The notes under the pieces are model-generated. The model searched no databases. It saw nothing but the letters and a program-made list of their open reading frames with translations, and was not told the DNA's origin. Position numbers and translations under genes: made by a program. Below are positions 11,028 through 21,749 of a stretch of 64,000 nucleotides of DNA, one piece after another. Origin of the DNA: Pinus tabuliformis (lineage: Eukaryota > Streptophyta > Pinopsida > Pinales > Pinaceae); assembly GCA_031772625.1 (NCBI GenBank), contig CM062808.1:476405655-476469654 (forward strand). Reading direction: 5' to 3'. How positions within the stretch are numbered: the first letter of the stretch is position 1; every line of letters starts with the position of its first letter.

Positions 11028-12582
11028 TGTTGGAAATAATACTGAGAGGGGGGGGGGGGTGAATCAGTATTATTAAATTCTTTTCAATTCACACAAAAAT
11101 TTGTATACACAACTTCAGTTAGTGAAAACAGCATGTATACACAACTCTGGTTAATGAAACTCACGTATAACTTGCAGACTTATAATTTTAATTTATTCTT
11201 CAGATGTTGATCATTAATCTGTGTGTCAGAATCATATAAACAGTAACCAGGAACAAAAAAATAGAGCAGACAATCACACAAAAGAACACAAGATGTAAGG
11301 TGGAAATCCAATGTGGGTGAAAACCACCTGCTGCAATTTGTCTCTATCTTCTTTCAATTAGAAACTTCTTTTTACAATGATTCTGTACAGGTGCAGTCTT
11401 CTACCAGTACGCAAGCTGCTACCTACAGAAGGCTGCAACCTTCTCTCGTTCTCCAGCTTCACCTGGAAGGGAGCTACAACCCCCTTTAGCTCTTGTACTC
11501 GCTGAGGTACTAGTACGCAGGCTACTACCTACAGAAGGCTACAACCTTCTCTTTTCTTCCAGGGACCACGTTTCATAAATTTTCAGACTAGATTTATGAA
11601 TAACATCAATCAAGTATTTCTGCATCAATCAATCTCCTTTGTTCCAACCAATATAGAATCAACCAATCACTTCTCAGAATGTTGTAACCAGAAAACAGTA
11701 CTAATAACCAGATACCAATTCTGAACCCAGAACACTGCAGCAATAAACAGAAGCAGCTAAAGCATATTTCATGAGACGTACGCTACTTCACCATGCATAA
11801 ACCTGCGTACATACGCAGTTGTATCAATGCCAACCAGCGTATACGCTTTCTTCAGTTGCTGAACCTGCGTGTACACACGCCTATGCCGCGCCGAACCTGC
11901 GTATAGATCTATAAAAGATAATTCACCCTTTTACTTAATCAGACATCAGTTATACCCAGATTATCAGATTTATAGATCTAATCATGCGCCAATTATAACA
12001 GATCAAAGGTTACAAAGATACTACTATTCAAGCCTTAAAATCTTGATCCATCAATAAAACTTATCCATCTTTTAGTGCTCAAGTTCCTCCTTGGTTTAGA
12101 TCCAGCACTGCACCATAAACCAATCACCAGTATTCCAGCTCTTGCTCCTCTTAAGATATTCAACACTTAGTTGATGCCCTTGCCAAATGATCTCCTTCCC
12201 TTTTTATAGTCTTAGGCCTTGCTCAAACCATGGTCCAAAACCATTGAGAACTAATACTAGGGACCCAATACCTGGGTTCAACACTTTGGATGTAATATCA
12301 AGGACCAAAACCATAGGTTCAAATATGTCGGACTAAATACCATAGATCAAACATAAATTTTCCCACGTGTACGTGCTTTTTCTTTGCATGAAAGTGCGTG
12401 CATAAGCATACGCGCCTTTTGATCGGTGATCCCGCGTGTATATGCGACTTTGCTAAGAGGAACCTGCGTATACCTTATTTTCTTTCATTCTGATAGCCTC
12501 AACTGTGATCTGCCCTTTGAGTGAGTTGCCATCAAGGACAACACCCGTGCCATAGTGCCAAACCTGTGTCATAATGCCAACA
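11028..12582 (-). repeat. B1 5' LTR
   Basis: This 1555-base LTR is paired with 3796-5346. It carries a run of 13 G near 11046-11058 in the loop of the edge stem-loop (11035-11073), longer than in the other three B LTRs. Confidence 0.93.
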
Positions 12583-12587
12583 GCTTC

Positions 12588-12775
12588 AGCATGTATAAAT
12601 ATGTATTGCAACATCAAAAGGAATATAATGAAAAATCAAGCTGGTAGTCCCGGTTTTGGGATCCAGGGGAAAATCTCTGTGTATATGTGTTTTATGTGTT
12701 ATGATCTCGCATTGTTTATTTTCTGTGTTTTAGAATTCATATGCAGGTAATTTCTATACGGGGTTAAAACCTACA
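12588..12775 (+). repeat. Element C 5' LTR, second part
   Basis: These 188 bases match 24687-24874. Together with 3557-3795 they make 427 bases, exactly the length of the 3' LTR. Confidence 0.93.
12594..12600 (+). promoter_or_regulatory. TATA box of element C 5' LTR
   Basis: TATAAAT in the context GCATGTATAAATATG is repeated at 24693-24700 in the 3' LTR. It lies about 180 bases before the LTR end. B1 now sits a few bases upstream of it. Confidence 0.6.
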
Positions 12776-12777
12776 TT

Positions 12778-12791
12778 TGGTATCAGAGTTG
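12778..12791 (+). other. Element C primer-binding site
   Basis: TGGTATCAGAGTTG begins two bases after the 5' LTR. It matches the initiator-Met tRNA complement with small deviations at the end. Confidence 0.88.
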
Positions 12792-12897
12792 TTTTGGCTT
12801 CAAGGGCATGCCTTTGTTGCTGAGGGGTTTCGCTCAGGCCTGTGGTAGACCCTGTTCAGTGGGAGATCTACGAAATCGATTCTGGTGGTGAAAGAAG

Positions 12898-13660
12898 ATG
12901 GCGAGCAGTGAAAAGATAGAGATCGAGAAATTTAATGGTCAGAGTTTTGAGTTGTGGAAACTCAAGATGGAGGATCTGTTGGTGGATAAAGACCAGTGGA
13001 TCGCGGTAGATCCAGGTACTAAACCAACGGGAGTGTCCGATGAAGAATGGAAGAAGTTGGATCGGAAGGCAAAGAGCACAATACAATTGTGTGTCTCAGA
13101 TTCAGTATTGTTGAATGTATCAGGGGAAGCTATGGCGAAGGCTTTGTGGGACAAGTTAGGGACTTTGTACCAATCTAAGTCTCTGGTGAATAGACTGTTC
13201 TTACGGAAAAAACTGTATAACCTGAGGATGAAAGATGGAGACTCGGTGACAGAGCATCTAAATGCATTTAATACTGTGGTAAGTCAATTAGTATCTGTTG
13301 ATATTAAAATTTCAGATGAAGATAAGTGCATCCGTTTGTTGTGTTCTCTACCAGATTCGTGGGATAGTCTGGTTATTGCAATAGGTAGCAATGCAACTGC
13401 CTTGCATTTTGATGAAATAGTCTCATCCTTGCTGATGGAGGAGATGAGACAGAAAAATATGGAGAGCCAAAATGGTGATGCCTTGTCTGTACGAGGGTGG
13501 ACCCAGAACAAAAACAAAAATAATTCATCGAGTGGGAGATCTAAATCTAAAGGGAGATCTAAATCTCCAAGAAAACTTGTAAGGTGGTGTGCTAGAAATG
13601 TGGAAAGGAAGGGCACTACAAAAGGGATTGTAAATCTAAAGCTCCTGACAAAGGAAAGGG
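12898..13660 (+). pseudogene. gag: Element C gag
   Basis: Gag begins MASSEKIEIEKFNGQSFELW, typical of the Tnt1/Tork group, about 120 bases after the primer site. The UBN2-type capsid domain includes ALWDKLGTLYQSKSLVNRLFL and LLCSLPDSWDSLV. A basic Ser/Arg/Lys stretch (about 13500-13580) leads to a decayed CCHC zinc-knuckle region near 13580-13640. The normal position and size make the call safe. Confidence 0.88.
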
Positions 13661-13699
13661 ATCTGATGAGGCTCCTTCTGCAGAGGCGAAAACCACCTC

Positions 13700-14170
13700 A
13701 GATGAAGGTGGGGATGTGTACTTGGCTTCTTCAAGTACACATGTAGATCATGAGGCATGGTTGATTGACTCAGGTGCATCCTTTCACTTCACTCCCCATA
13801 GAGAGTGGTTTTGTGAGTATGAGAAATATGATGGTGATCTCTTCTTGGGGATGACAGGAAGGCTAGAATCATTGGTCGCAAAAAATTAAAGTTGAAGTTG
13901 CAAGGTGGAAGGGTTAGAACGCTTCCAGGTGTTCTACATATTCCTGCATTAGCCATAAATCTGATTTCTGTTAGCAAGTTGGATGATGCAGGTGTAAAAA
14001 CAGTGTTCAAAAAGGATACCCGCAAAATGATTCAGGGAGCACTGGTATTGATGCAGGGAGTTCGGATTGGAACTCTGTACAAGCTGCAAGGTAGCACTGT
14101 TATTGATGGGTGCAACAGTTCTGTGGATCCTAAAAGTGGAGCAGAAAATCTAATAGTCTCTGGAGAAATG
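13700..14170 (+). pseudogene. pol: Element C protease and start of integrase region
   Basis: AWLIDSGASFHFTPHREWF gives the aspartic protease active site near 13758-13812. The later part (LPGVLHIPALAINLISVSKL) is the normal protease C-terminus followed by the GAG-pre-integrase spacer. B2 interrupts the coding region at 14175; the remainder of pol starts at 21750. Confidence 0.85.
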
Positions 14171-14175
14171 ACCAT
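14171..14175. repeat. Target-site duplication of B2 (ACCAT), left copy
   Basis: ACCAT lies before the left end of B2 and again at 21745-21749 after its right end, within the pol coding region of C. Confidence 0.95.
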
Positions 14176-15376
14176 TGTTGGAAATAATACTGAGAGGGGG
14201 GGTGAATCAGTATTATTAAGCAATTTACCAAATCTTCCTTATTTGATCTTTTGAATTATTCTTGCATATCAGTACCATAAAATAATGAGCTTGAATAAAG
14301 AAAATAGACAGTCACACCAAAGAACACAAGATGTAAGGTGGAAACCCAATGCGGGAGAAAACCACCTGCTGCAATATGTCTCTATCTTCTTTCAAGAAAT
14401 TCTTTTACAATGATTTTGTACTGGTGCAGTCCTTTACCAGCACGCAGGCTGCAACCTGCAGAGAGCTACAACTCTCTCTCGTTTTCCAGTTTCTCCTGGA
14501 AGGGAGCTACAACCCCCTACTTCTTTTCATGAAGAATCAAATGATCAACAAGTATATAACAGATACAGTCCACTACAGATATCAGATCAGTAATTACAGA
14601 AATAACCCAGAACACCTTATGAACAGAAATATACAGTCAACAGATCATCTTAAGACAGGGACGCATATTTTCTTTCTGTGGCCTGCGACTGGACGCAGTC
14701 TACCCTCCGCTGTTCTGCGTGCAGACGCACTGTTCCTCTATGCTTTGCTGCGACCGGCGCACCCCGAAACACTATCGCGCCGCGTCTTTTGCTTCAGAGA
14801 CGCACCCAATAACACAGTCGCGCCGCGTCCTTTGCCTCAGAGACGCACCTGAGCCTTTACTGTACTGCGTCCCGGCGCACTTTCCCTTCACTGAACCTGC
14901 GTCCCTTCAGATATAAAAGATATGAGGACTTCAGAACCAACCCAAACACTCAGATCCACAGATCTGATCATGCGCCATAGAGATCACAGTCCATTAGAAG
15001 ATTCGCCCTCATAGATCTGGACTAGATCTCACCAAAAGATATTCAACCAAGATGATGCTTAATCCAAATGAACTCCTTTGCTTTATATAGGCAAGCTTCT
15101 CCCCAAAACATGGAACAATACCACGAGCCGACACCATAGAAACACAAAAACGTCGGCTAGATACCACGCAAGAAACCCCCACGTGCTTTTCTCTGCCTTG
15201 AAATGTGTGCACTGGGCGGACGCACCTCCTGAACGGCTGGCCGGCGTCCCTGGACGCGGGTTCTGTATGGTATACCTGCGGGGACGCACTTGCTGAACAT
15301 ATTTCCTGCGTCCTTCTTGATTTATCACCTGAAAGGGTTTGCCATCAAGGACAACACCTGAATCATAATGCCAACA
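14176..15376 (-). repeat. B2 3' LTR
   Basis: This LTR is paired with 20544-21744. About a dozen copies of GACGCA or TGCGTC, CpG-rich, are spread over about 14660-15320. A minus-strand TATA box (TATATAAAG) is at 15081-15089. The edge stem-loop is at 14183-14217. Confidence 0.95.
15081..15089 (-). promoter_or_regulatory. TATA box in B2 3' LTR
   Basis: The minus strand reads TATATAAAG, just downstream (in element orientation) of the GACGCA repeat field. The copy at 21449-21457 lies in the 5' LTR and would be the promoter. Confidence 0.6.
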
Positions 15377-15611
15377 ATCTCCCCCTTTGGACTTGATGGC
15401 AACCACATAATCTTCAGCTTCATTCTCCCCCTTTGACATCAAGAGCAAAGGGTATGCTCCCCCTATGCTCATGCATCTCCAGATCTGTAACCAGAAATCC
15501 ATCATGAAGGAGATAGAGACATATTGCAGCTATTTCCAAGATCTCCTTCTCCATAATGCCAACAATGCATTATGTGCTCCCCCTGAGCCTATACCACCAA
15601 TAGGAAGATGA
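15377..15611 (-). other. B2 3' non-coding region with polypurine tracts
   Basis: About 235 bases lie between RNase H and the 3' LTR, much shorter than in B1. Minus-strand AGGGGGAG tracts lie near 15380, 15427, 15458 and 15574; the first abuts the LTR and is the likely plus-strand primer. Confidence 0.75.
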
Positions 15612-17130
15612 TCAATAGTAAGATGATGCATCAACAACCCCCAGCTTTTGCCTGAGGTATTCAAAAGTGTCCCTGGGCAATGGTTTGGTGAAAATATCAG
15701 CAACTTGTTCCTTAGAAGGAACATACTCCAACTTGACCTTCTGTTCAAGTACTTGTTCCCGGAGAAAATGGTACTTGATTGGTATGTGCTTGGTTTTTGA
15801 ATGCATAACCGGATTCTTTGAGATGCTGATTGCACTTGTGTTGTCACATAAGATAGAGATTGGAGGTGTACAAGTGATTTGATAATCCTGCAAAGTCTGC
15901 ATCATCCAAAGGAGTTGGGTGCAACAAGATGCAGCAGCAACATATTCTGCTTCAGCTGTAGACAAGGCAATTGAACTCTGTTTCTTGCTGAACCAAGAGA
16001 CCAGTCTGAGACCCATAAAGAACGCACCACCACTTGTGCTTTTCCTGTCATCCACGCTTCCGGCCCAATCTGCATCTGTATAGGCATGAAGAGTAAGATC
16101 TGTATTTCTAGGATACCATAAGCCATAATTTTGAGTCCCTTGAAGATATTTGAAAATTCTCTTCACTGCTTGAAGATGAGTCTCCTTCGGATTTGCCTGA
16201 AATCTTCCAACTATTCCAACTGCATGCATGATGTCTGGTCGGGTACCTGTTAAATATAGTAAACTTCCAATCATAGATCTGTAGGTTGGTTGATGTACTG
16301 CTGCAGATTCATCATTTGCACTGAGACTGCATCCTGTGACCATGGGTGTACATACTGGTTTTGCATCTTCCATGCCATATTTCTTCAAAATCTGCTTGAG
16401 ATACTTGGTTTGAGATAAAAGGATTCCTCCTTCCTTTTGTTGGATTTGCAAACCAAGAAAGTATGTCAGTTCTCCTAGCAAGGACATTTCAAATTCTTTC
16501 TGCATGACTGAGGCAAAGCTTTGACTCATAGCTTCTTCATTGCTACCAAAAATAATGTCATCTACATACACAACAAGTATTAGCAATTTGTCATTTTCAA
16601 TTTTTATATATAGATTGCTATCTGCTGAACCTTTTGAAAAACCTTGTTGATGAAGATATTTGTCCAACCGGTAGTACCAAGCCCTTGGGCTTGTTTGAGA
16701 CCATAGAGGCCTTTTTCAATCGGCATACAAGATTTGGATCATTTCCAAGAATGAACCCATCTGGCTGTTCAATGTACACTTCTTCTTCCAAGTCTCCATT
16801 CAGAAAGGCTGATTTTACGTCCATTTGAAATACTTTGAAATTCTGAGAACTTGAGAGAGCAAGGAACATTCGGATGGCCTCAAGTCTTGCAACAGGAGCA
16901 AAAGTTTCTTCAAAGTCTATTCCTTCTTGCTGTGCATATCCTTTACAAACAAGTCTGGCTTTGTTTCTAATTACTTCTCCATTTTCATTCAATTTATTTT
17001 TGAAGACCCATTTTGTTCCGATAACATTCTTATCCTTTGGTCTAGGAACCAGCTCCCAAGTGTTGTTCTTTTCGATTTGCTCAAGTTCTTCATCCATTGC
17101 TTTCACCCAACATTCATCTTTGCATGCCTC
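15612..17130 (-). pseudogene. pol: B2 reverse transcriptase and RNase H
   Basis: Reverse transcriptase carries [36 protein letters not shown] and the catalytic [12 protein letters not shown] (near 16541-16585). RNase H has TDADWAGSVDDRKSTSGG, STAEAEYVAAASC and SKTKHIPIKYHF. The domains are full length and the catalytic residues I can see are present. The sequence is close to B1 throughout. Confidence 0.9.
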
Positions 17131-18670
17131 TTTCACATTTTGTGGTTCAGTAGAGGAGAGTAATGCCAAATAACTTGAAGCTTCTGCAACTGTTCTTCTA
17201 GTTTGTATACCTGCTTCTTTCTGTCCCATGATCTGAGATTCTGGATGGTTCTTTTGAACATATCTGGATGGAGTCTTTTCTTCTATTCTTGTTTGTTCTT
17301 CTGCTTCTTCGTGAGGTTCTTCTTGAGATTCTTCTTGCGGTTCTTCTTCTTCATCATTCTGTCTTTGAGGGTGGCTTTCATCTTCTTCGATGTCTTCACG
17401 ATGTATTTGCCTAGGAATGTATCCCTTCTCATCAACCACTACATCAATGCTGTCAACAATTTTGCCAAGTCTTTTATTGTAGCATTTGTATGCTTTGCTA
17501 TGTGGAGAGTACCCAAGAAGAATACCTTCATCTGCTCTAGGATCAAGTTTACCAAGCTGCTCCTCAGTATTCTTGATATAGCATTTGCTCCCAAAGATTT
17601 TGAAGTGCTTTACCGAAGGAGTTTTACCACTCCAGAGCTCATGAGGAGTTTGAGTGTTGTTCACTCGGACATTTGTCTTGTTGAGAATAATAACCGCCGC
17701 ATGTGCAGCTTCACCCCAGAAGGTTGCAGGGGTTCCTGATTCATCAAGCATAGCACGAGCCATTTGCTGGATTGTTCTGTTCATTCTTTCAACCACTCCA
17801 TTTTGCTGAGGAGTTCTAGCTGTAGAAAATTCTCTCCTTATCCCATGTTCATCACAGAAATCGAAAAATTCATTTGAAGTAAATTCCCCACCTCTGTCAG
17901 ATCTGAGGCACTTAATTTTGTGACCTGATTCATTTTCAACCAAGGCTTTGAAGGATTTGAATTTTTCGAATGCTTCATCTTTGTGCTTCATAAGTCCTAA
18001 CCAAACAAACCTGGAGAAATCGTCAATAAATAATATCAAGTATTCCTCTCCTCTAGGTGTTCTTTTTCTGAATGGTCCACATACATCTGTATGTACTAGC
18101 TCAAGAGGCATGCTGGCTGATCCTTCTTTCTCTGGAAAGTTAGTTCTGGTTTGTTTTCCAAACTGACATGATCTGCATATGGTGTTGTCAGGAATTTTGA
18201 TATCTGGAAGATCGCGAACTGCCTGATATTTGCAAGCTTTCCTTATTTGTGAGAAGCTTAGATGTCCCAACCTTCGATGCCATAGCCAGTGCTCTTCATC
18301 CTTGCTTAGATAGCATTGTTGTTGTCCTTGATCAAATATGTATAGATTATTTGGAGTTCTTTTTCCTTTGAGAACTGTTTTACCTGTATCAAGATCACGA
18401 ACAAGGCATCCATTTGATCTGAATATAACCTCGGTTCTTTGATCACACATCTGGCTGACACTTAGTAGATTATGCTTCAATCCATCAACAAACAAAACAT
18501 TTCCAGCCTTAACATCTTCTTTTAAAGGAGCAATACCTTTTCCTTTTATAGTTGCAGGAGTATCATTTCCAAAAGAGACTTTCTTTCCCTTTTCTAAATT
18601 AGAATAAGACTCAAGTTTTTCTTTATCACCTGTCATATGCTTCGAACATCCACTGTCAATGTACCATAGA
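17131..18670 (-). CDS. pol: B2 protease and integrase
   Basis: The protease motif [14 protein letters not shown] lies near 18627-18668. GAG-pre-integrase ([21 protein letters not shown]) is near 18222-18298. The integrase core holds [24 protein letters not shown] and [13 protein letters not shown] near 17620-18150. A Glu-rich linker (about 17280-17400) precedes the reverse transcriptase. The frame is shared with gag. Confidence 0.92.
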
Positions 18671-18674
18671 TTTT

Positions 18675-20484
18675 CTTGTCCTTCTGCATAAAATGCTATC
18701 CCACATCTTTCTGTTTGAGGTTCCTTTATTCTCCATGTTTTGGTGCCTGAGGCTTGTTCCTTTTTCTGCTCTTGTACCTTTCTTTCCGGAAACCTGCTTC
18801 TGCATTCAAAGTCTTTATGTCCAAAATTATTGCAAATAGAACATTCAACTTCATTTTCAAGAGCTGAAAAGTTGTTATAGGTCCTTTTTGTAATCCCTGT
18901 CATACTTCTTTGTTTTTGAGCTTCCCTAGTCATGATTGTTTTATACGCAACACATTGAGCTGCTTTGTGACCAAAGTTATGGCAAGAAAAGCATTGTCCA
19001 TTGAAGAAGCTTCTGTGATTATTGGATCTACCAGCCAACTGATTGTAATTTCTATTTTCATCTATTCTTGAACCAAATTGAGAAGATTTTACCTGTGGCT
19101 GGTTGTGGCTTTTGCTGGATTGCCCCTGATAGTTTATGTTTGACATTTGTCCCTGCTTTACCTGATGATCTTCCTTGTGCTTTTGCTCATTTCTTCTTGC
19201 TGCATCAAGATAACTTTTTGAAGTGGATGTTTGAGAAGTTTCTCCATTATAGCCCAAACCTGTCTTATTTAGTGGAGACCGCTGCACACTGATAATCTCA
19301 TCCAAAGTTTCAGATCCTTTGACAAACTTGAGATTAATAGTTTTTGTTTTCTCAATTTCTTTTCTAAGACCAACAATTTCACCTTCTAATTTTTCAAGAT
19401 GTTTTTCCTTTTCATCAATTTGAAATTGTAGAGTATCAATAATCATGTTCTTTTCTTCTATGCATCTCTTGAGTCTAGTAATTTCATCATAAAGGTTATC
19501 CACATCTACAGCATCCTCATAATCATCATCTTCAAATGCCATTAACAACCTATATTTATTACCTTGTTCATCTTCATCACTGTTTGATAAGCCATCACTA
19601 TCTTCATGGGTGTAGTAGCTTTTCTTATTTGCGCTTTGTTTCTTGTTCCATCTAACTGGTTCCTTTCCTTTATCCTTATAAGAGCATTTTGCAGCATAAT
19701 GACCTACTCTTCCACAAGCAAAGCATTTGAAAGGTAGCTTACCTCTGAACCTTCCAGAACCTTTTTGAAGATTTCTGACAAAATTTGATTCTTCTTCCTC
19801 TTCTTCTGGATCATGGCTTGCTTCATAGTAATCTTCTTTGCCTGATGCTTTAAAAGCAGCCTCCCTTCTGTCTGATGGTCCTCCCTTTCTCATTTCATAA
19901 GCAGTTAGAATTCCATGTAGCTGAGACATAGTAAGAACACGGAGATTTTCTTTTTCTTCTATTGCAGATACTTTGGATTCAAACTTGGGGGATAATGATC
20001 TTAGAATCTTTTGAACTACTATGGACTCCTTTACTTCTTCACCCAAATTTTTCATACAATTAACAATCTCATCTACCCGAAGAAAATAATTAGCCACACT
20101 TTCATCATTATACATCTTGAGAGTCTCATATTGAATCCTGAGAGTTTGAAGTTTAGCTTGTTTTACCTGTTCATCTCCTTCATAGCTTGTGATCATTTTG
20201 TCCCATATTTCTTTTGCTGATTTGAAGTGCATTACCTTCATGAATTCTGTTTGGGATATACTTCCTAATAGAGTACTGACTGCTTTTGCATTTGTTTCAT
20301 ACTTCTTTTTCTCAGCTGGATCTGTAGGAGTAGCTGAAGGAAAAGCATAGCCTGTTTCTACAATGTCCCAAACTTCAGTACCAAGAGATTGAAGATATGC
20401 AGTAACTCTTACCTTCCAATAATTGAAGTTTGTCCCATCAAAAACTGGTGGCCTGATTGATGCTTCTCTCTCGTAGTTGCTCAT
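18675..20484 (-). CDS. gag: B2 gag with three zinc knuckles
   Basis: Gag starts [17 protein letters not shown] at 20484, about 40 bases after the primer site. It has a UBN2-type capsid domain. CCHC knuckles are [14 protein letters not shown] (19684-19725), [14 protein letters not shown] (18952-18993) and [14 protein letters not shown] (18802-18843). An acidic heptad-rich segment lies between the first two. It runs in one frame into the protease, so a single polyprotein is expected. Confidence 0.92.
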
Positions 20485-20523
20485 GATGAACGATCTACCT
20501 TCAAGCGATCAAGCTTTTCTGAA

Positions 20524-20541
20524 GAACCTGCTCTGATACCA
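20524..20541 (-). other. B2 primer-binding site
   Basis: The minus strand reads TGGTATCAGAGCAGGTTC, two bases inside the 5' LTR; it is the initiator-Met tRNA complement. Confidence 0.92.
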
Positions 20542-20543
20542 AT

Positions 20544-21744
20544 TGTTGGAAATAATACTGAGAGGGGGGGTGAATCAGTATTATTAAGCAATTTACCAAA
20601 TCTTCCTTATTTGATCTTTTGAATTATTCTTGCATATCAGTACCATAAAATAATGAGCTTGAATAAAGAAAATAGACAGTCACACCAAAGAACACAAGAT
20701 GTAAGGTGGAAACCCAATGCGGGAGAAAACCACCTGCTGCAATATGTCTCTATCTTCTTTCAAGAAATTCTTTTACAATGATTTTGTACTAGTGCAGTCC
20801 TTTACCAGCACGCAGGCTGCAACCTGCAGAGAGCTACAACTCTCTCTCGTTTTCCAGTTTCTCCTGGAAGGGAGCTACAACCCCCTACTTCTTTTCATGA
20901 AGAATCAAATGATCAACAAGTATATAACAGATACAGTCCACTACAGATATCAGATCAGTAATTACAGAAATAACCCAGAACACCTTATGAACAGAAATAT
21001 ACAGTCAACAGATCATCTTAAGACAGGGACGCATATTTTCTTTCTGTGGCCTGCGACTGGACGCAGTCTACCCTCCGCTGTTCTGCGTGCAGACGCACTG
21101 TTCCTCTATGCTTTGCTGCGACCGGCGCACCCCGAAACACTATCGCGCCACGTCTTTTGCTTCAGAGACGCACCCAATAACACAGTCGCGCCGCGTCCTT
21201 TGCCTCAGAGACGCACCTGAGCCTTTACTGTACTGCGTCCCGGCGCACTTGCCCTTCACTGAACCTGCGTCCCTTCAGATATAAAAGATATGAGGACTTC
21301 AGAACCAACCCAAACACTCAGATCCACAGATCTGATCATGCGCCATAGAGATCACAGTCCATTAGAAGATTCGCCCTCATAGATCTGGACTAGATCTCAC
21401 CAAAAGATATTCAACCAAGATGATGCTTAATCCAAATGAACTCCTTTGCTTTATATAGGCAAGCTTCTCCCCAAAACATGGAACAATACCACGAGCCGAC
21501 ACCATAGAAACACAAAAACGTCGGCTAGATACCACGCAAGAAACCCCCACATGCTTTTCTCTGCCTTGAAATGTGTGCACTGGGCAGACGCACCTCCTGA
21601 ACGGCTGGCCGGCGTCCCTGGACGCGGGTTCTGTATGGTATACCTGCGGGGACACACTTGCTGAACATATTTCCTGCGTCCTTCTTGATTTATCACCTGA
21701 AAGGGTTTGCCATCAAGGACAACACCTGAATCATAATGCCAACA
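20544..21744 (-). repeat. B2 5' LTR
   Basis: This 1201-base LTR is nearly identical to 14176-15376. In element orientation U3 starts at 21744 with TGTTGGCATTATG, and U5 ends beside the primer site. Confidence 0.95.
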
Positions 21745-21749
21745 ACCAT

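Larger units (their letters stand above)
3796..12582 (-). mobile_element. Element B1: Sirevirus (Ty1/copia), antisense in C 5' LTR
   Basis: B1 is an 8.8-kb element read on the minus strand, with LTRs of about 1.55 kb ending in TGTTGG/CCAACA, an 18-base initiator-Met primer site, a large gag with three zinc knuckles, protease, integrase, reverse transcriptase and RNase H, then a 3' leader with several purine tracts. These traits fit the Sirevirus (SIRE1/Maximus) lineage. The LTRs differ at roughly 70 of 1551 sites (about 5 percent). It is broken, with about three or four interruptions in the coding region. It is clearly older than B2. Confidence 0.92.
14176..21744 (-). mobile_element. Element B2: young Sirevirus, antisense in C pol
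   Basis: B2 is a 7.6-kb element with 1201-base LTRs that differ at about 6 positions (0.5 percent), a perfect 5-base target duplication, primer site, purine tract and an almost continuous gag-pol. It looks nearly whole, with about one break in the coding region. It belongs to the same family as B1, with closely similar proteins but strongly different U3 sequence. It is the youngest element in the window by LTR divergence. Confidence 0.95.

Noticed and set aside
14660-15320. CRISPR-like array in the B2 LTR
   Set aside because: The repeated units are six-base motifs in both orientations with irregular spacing, in a plant retroelement LTR; this is a promoter-type cluster.
14349-15505. Several open frames on both strands in the B2 LTRs, present again at 20717-21809
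   Set aside because: They lie wholly within LTR sequence, depend on the CpG-rich repeat motifs and show no protein family; the duplication reflects the two LTRs.
17203-17739. Plus-strand frame rich in Phe opposite the B2 integrase linker
   Set aside because: It is the antisense of the Glu-rich linker; the hydrophobic look comes from GAA/GAG codons read backwards, so the apparent membrane segments are not real.
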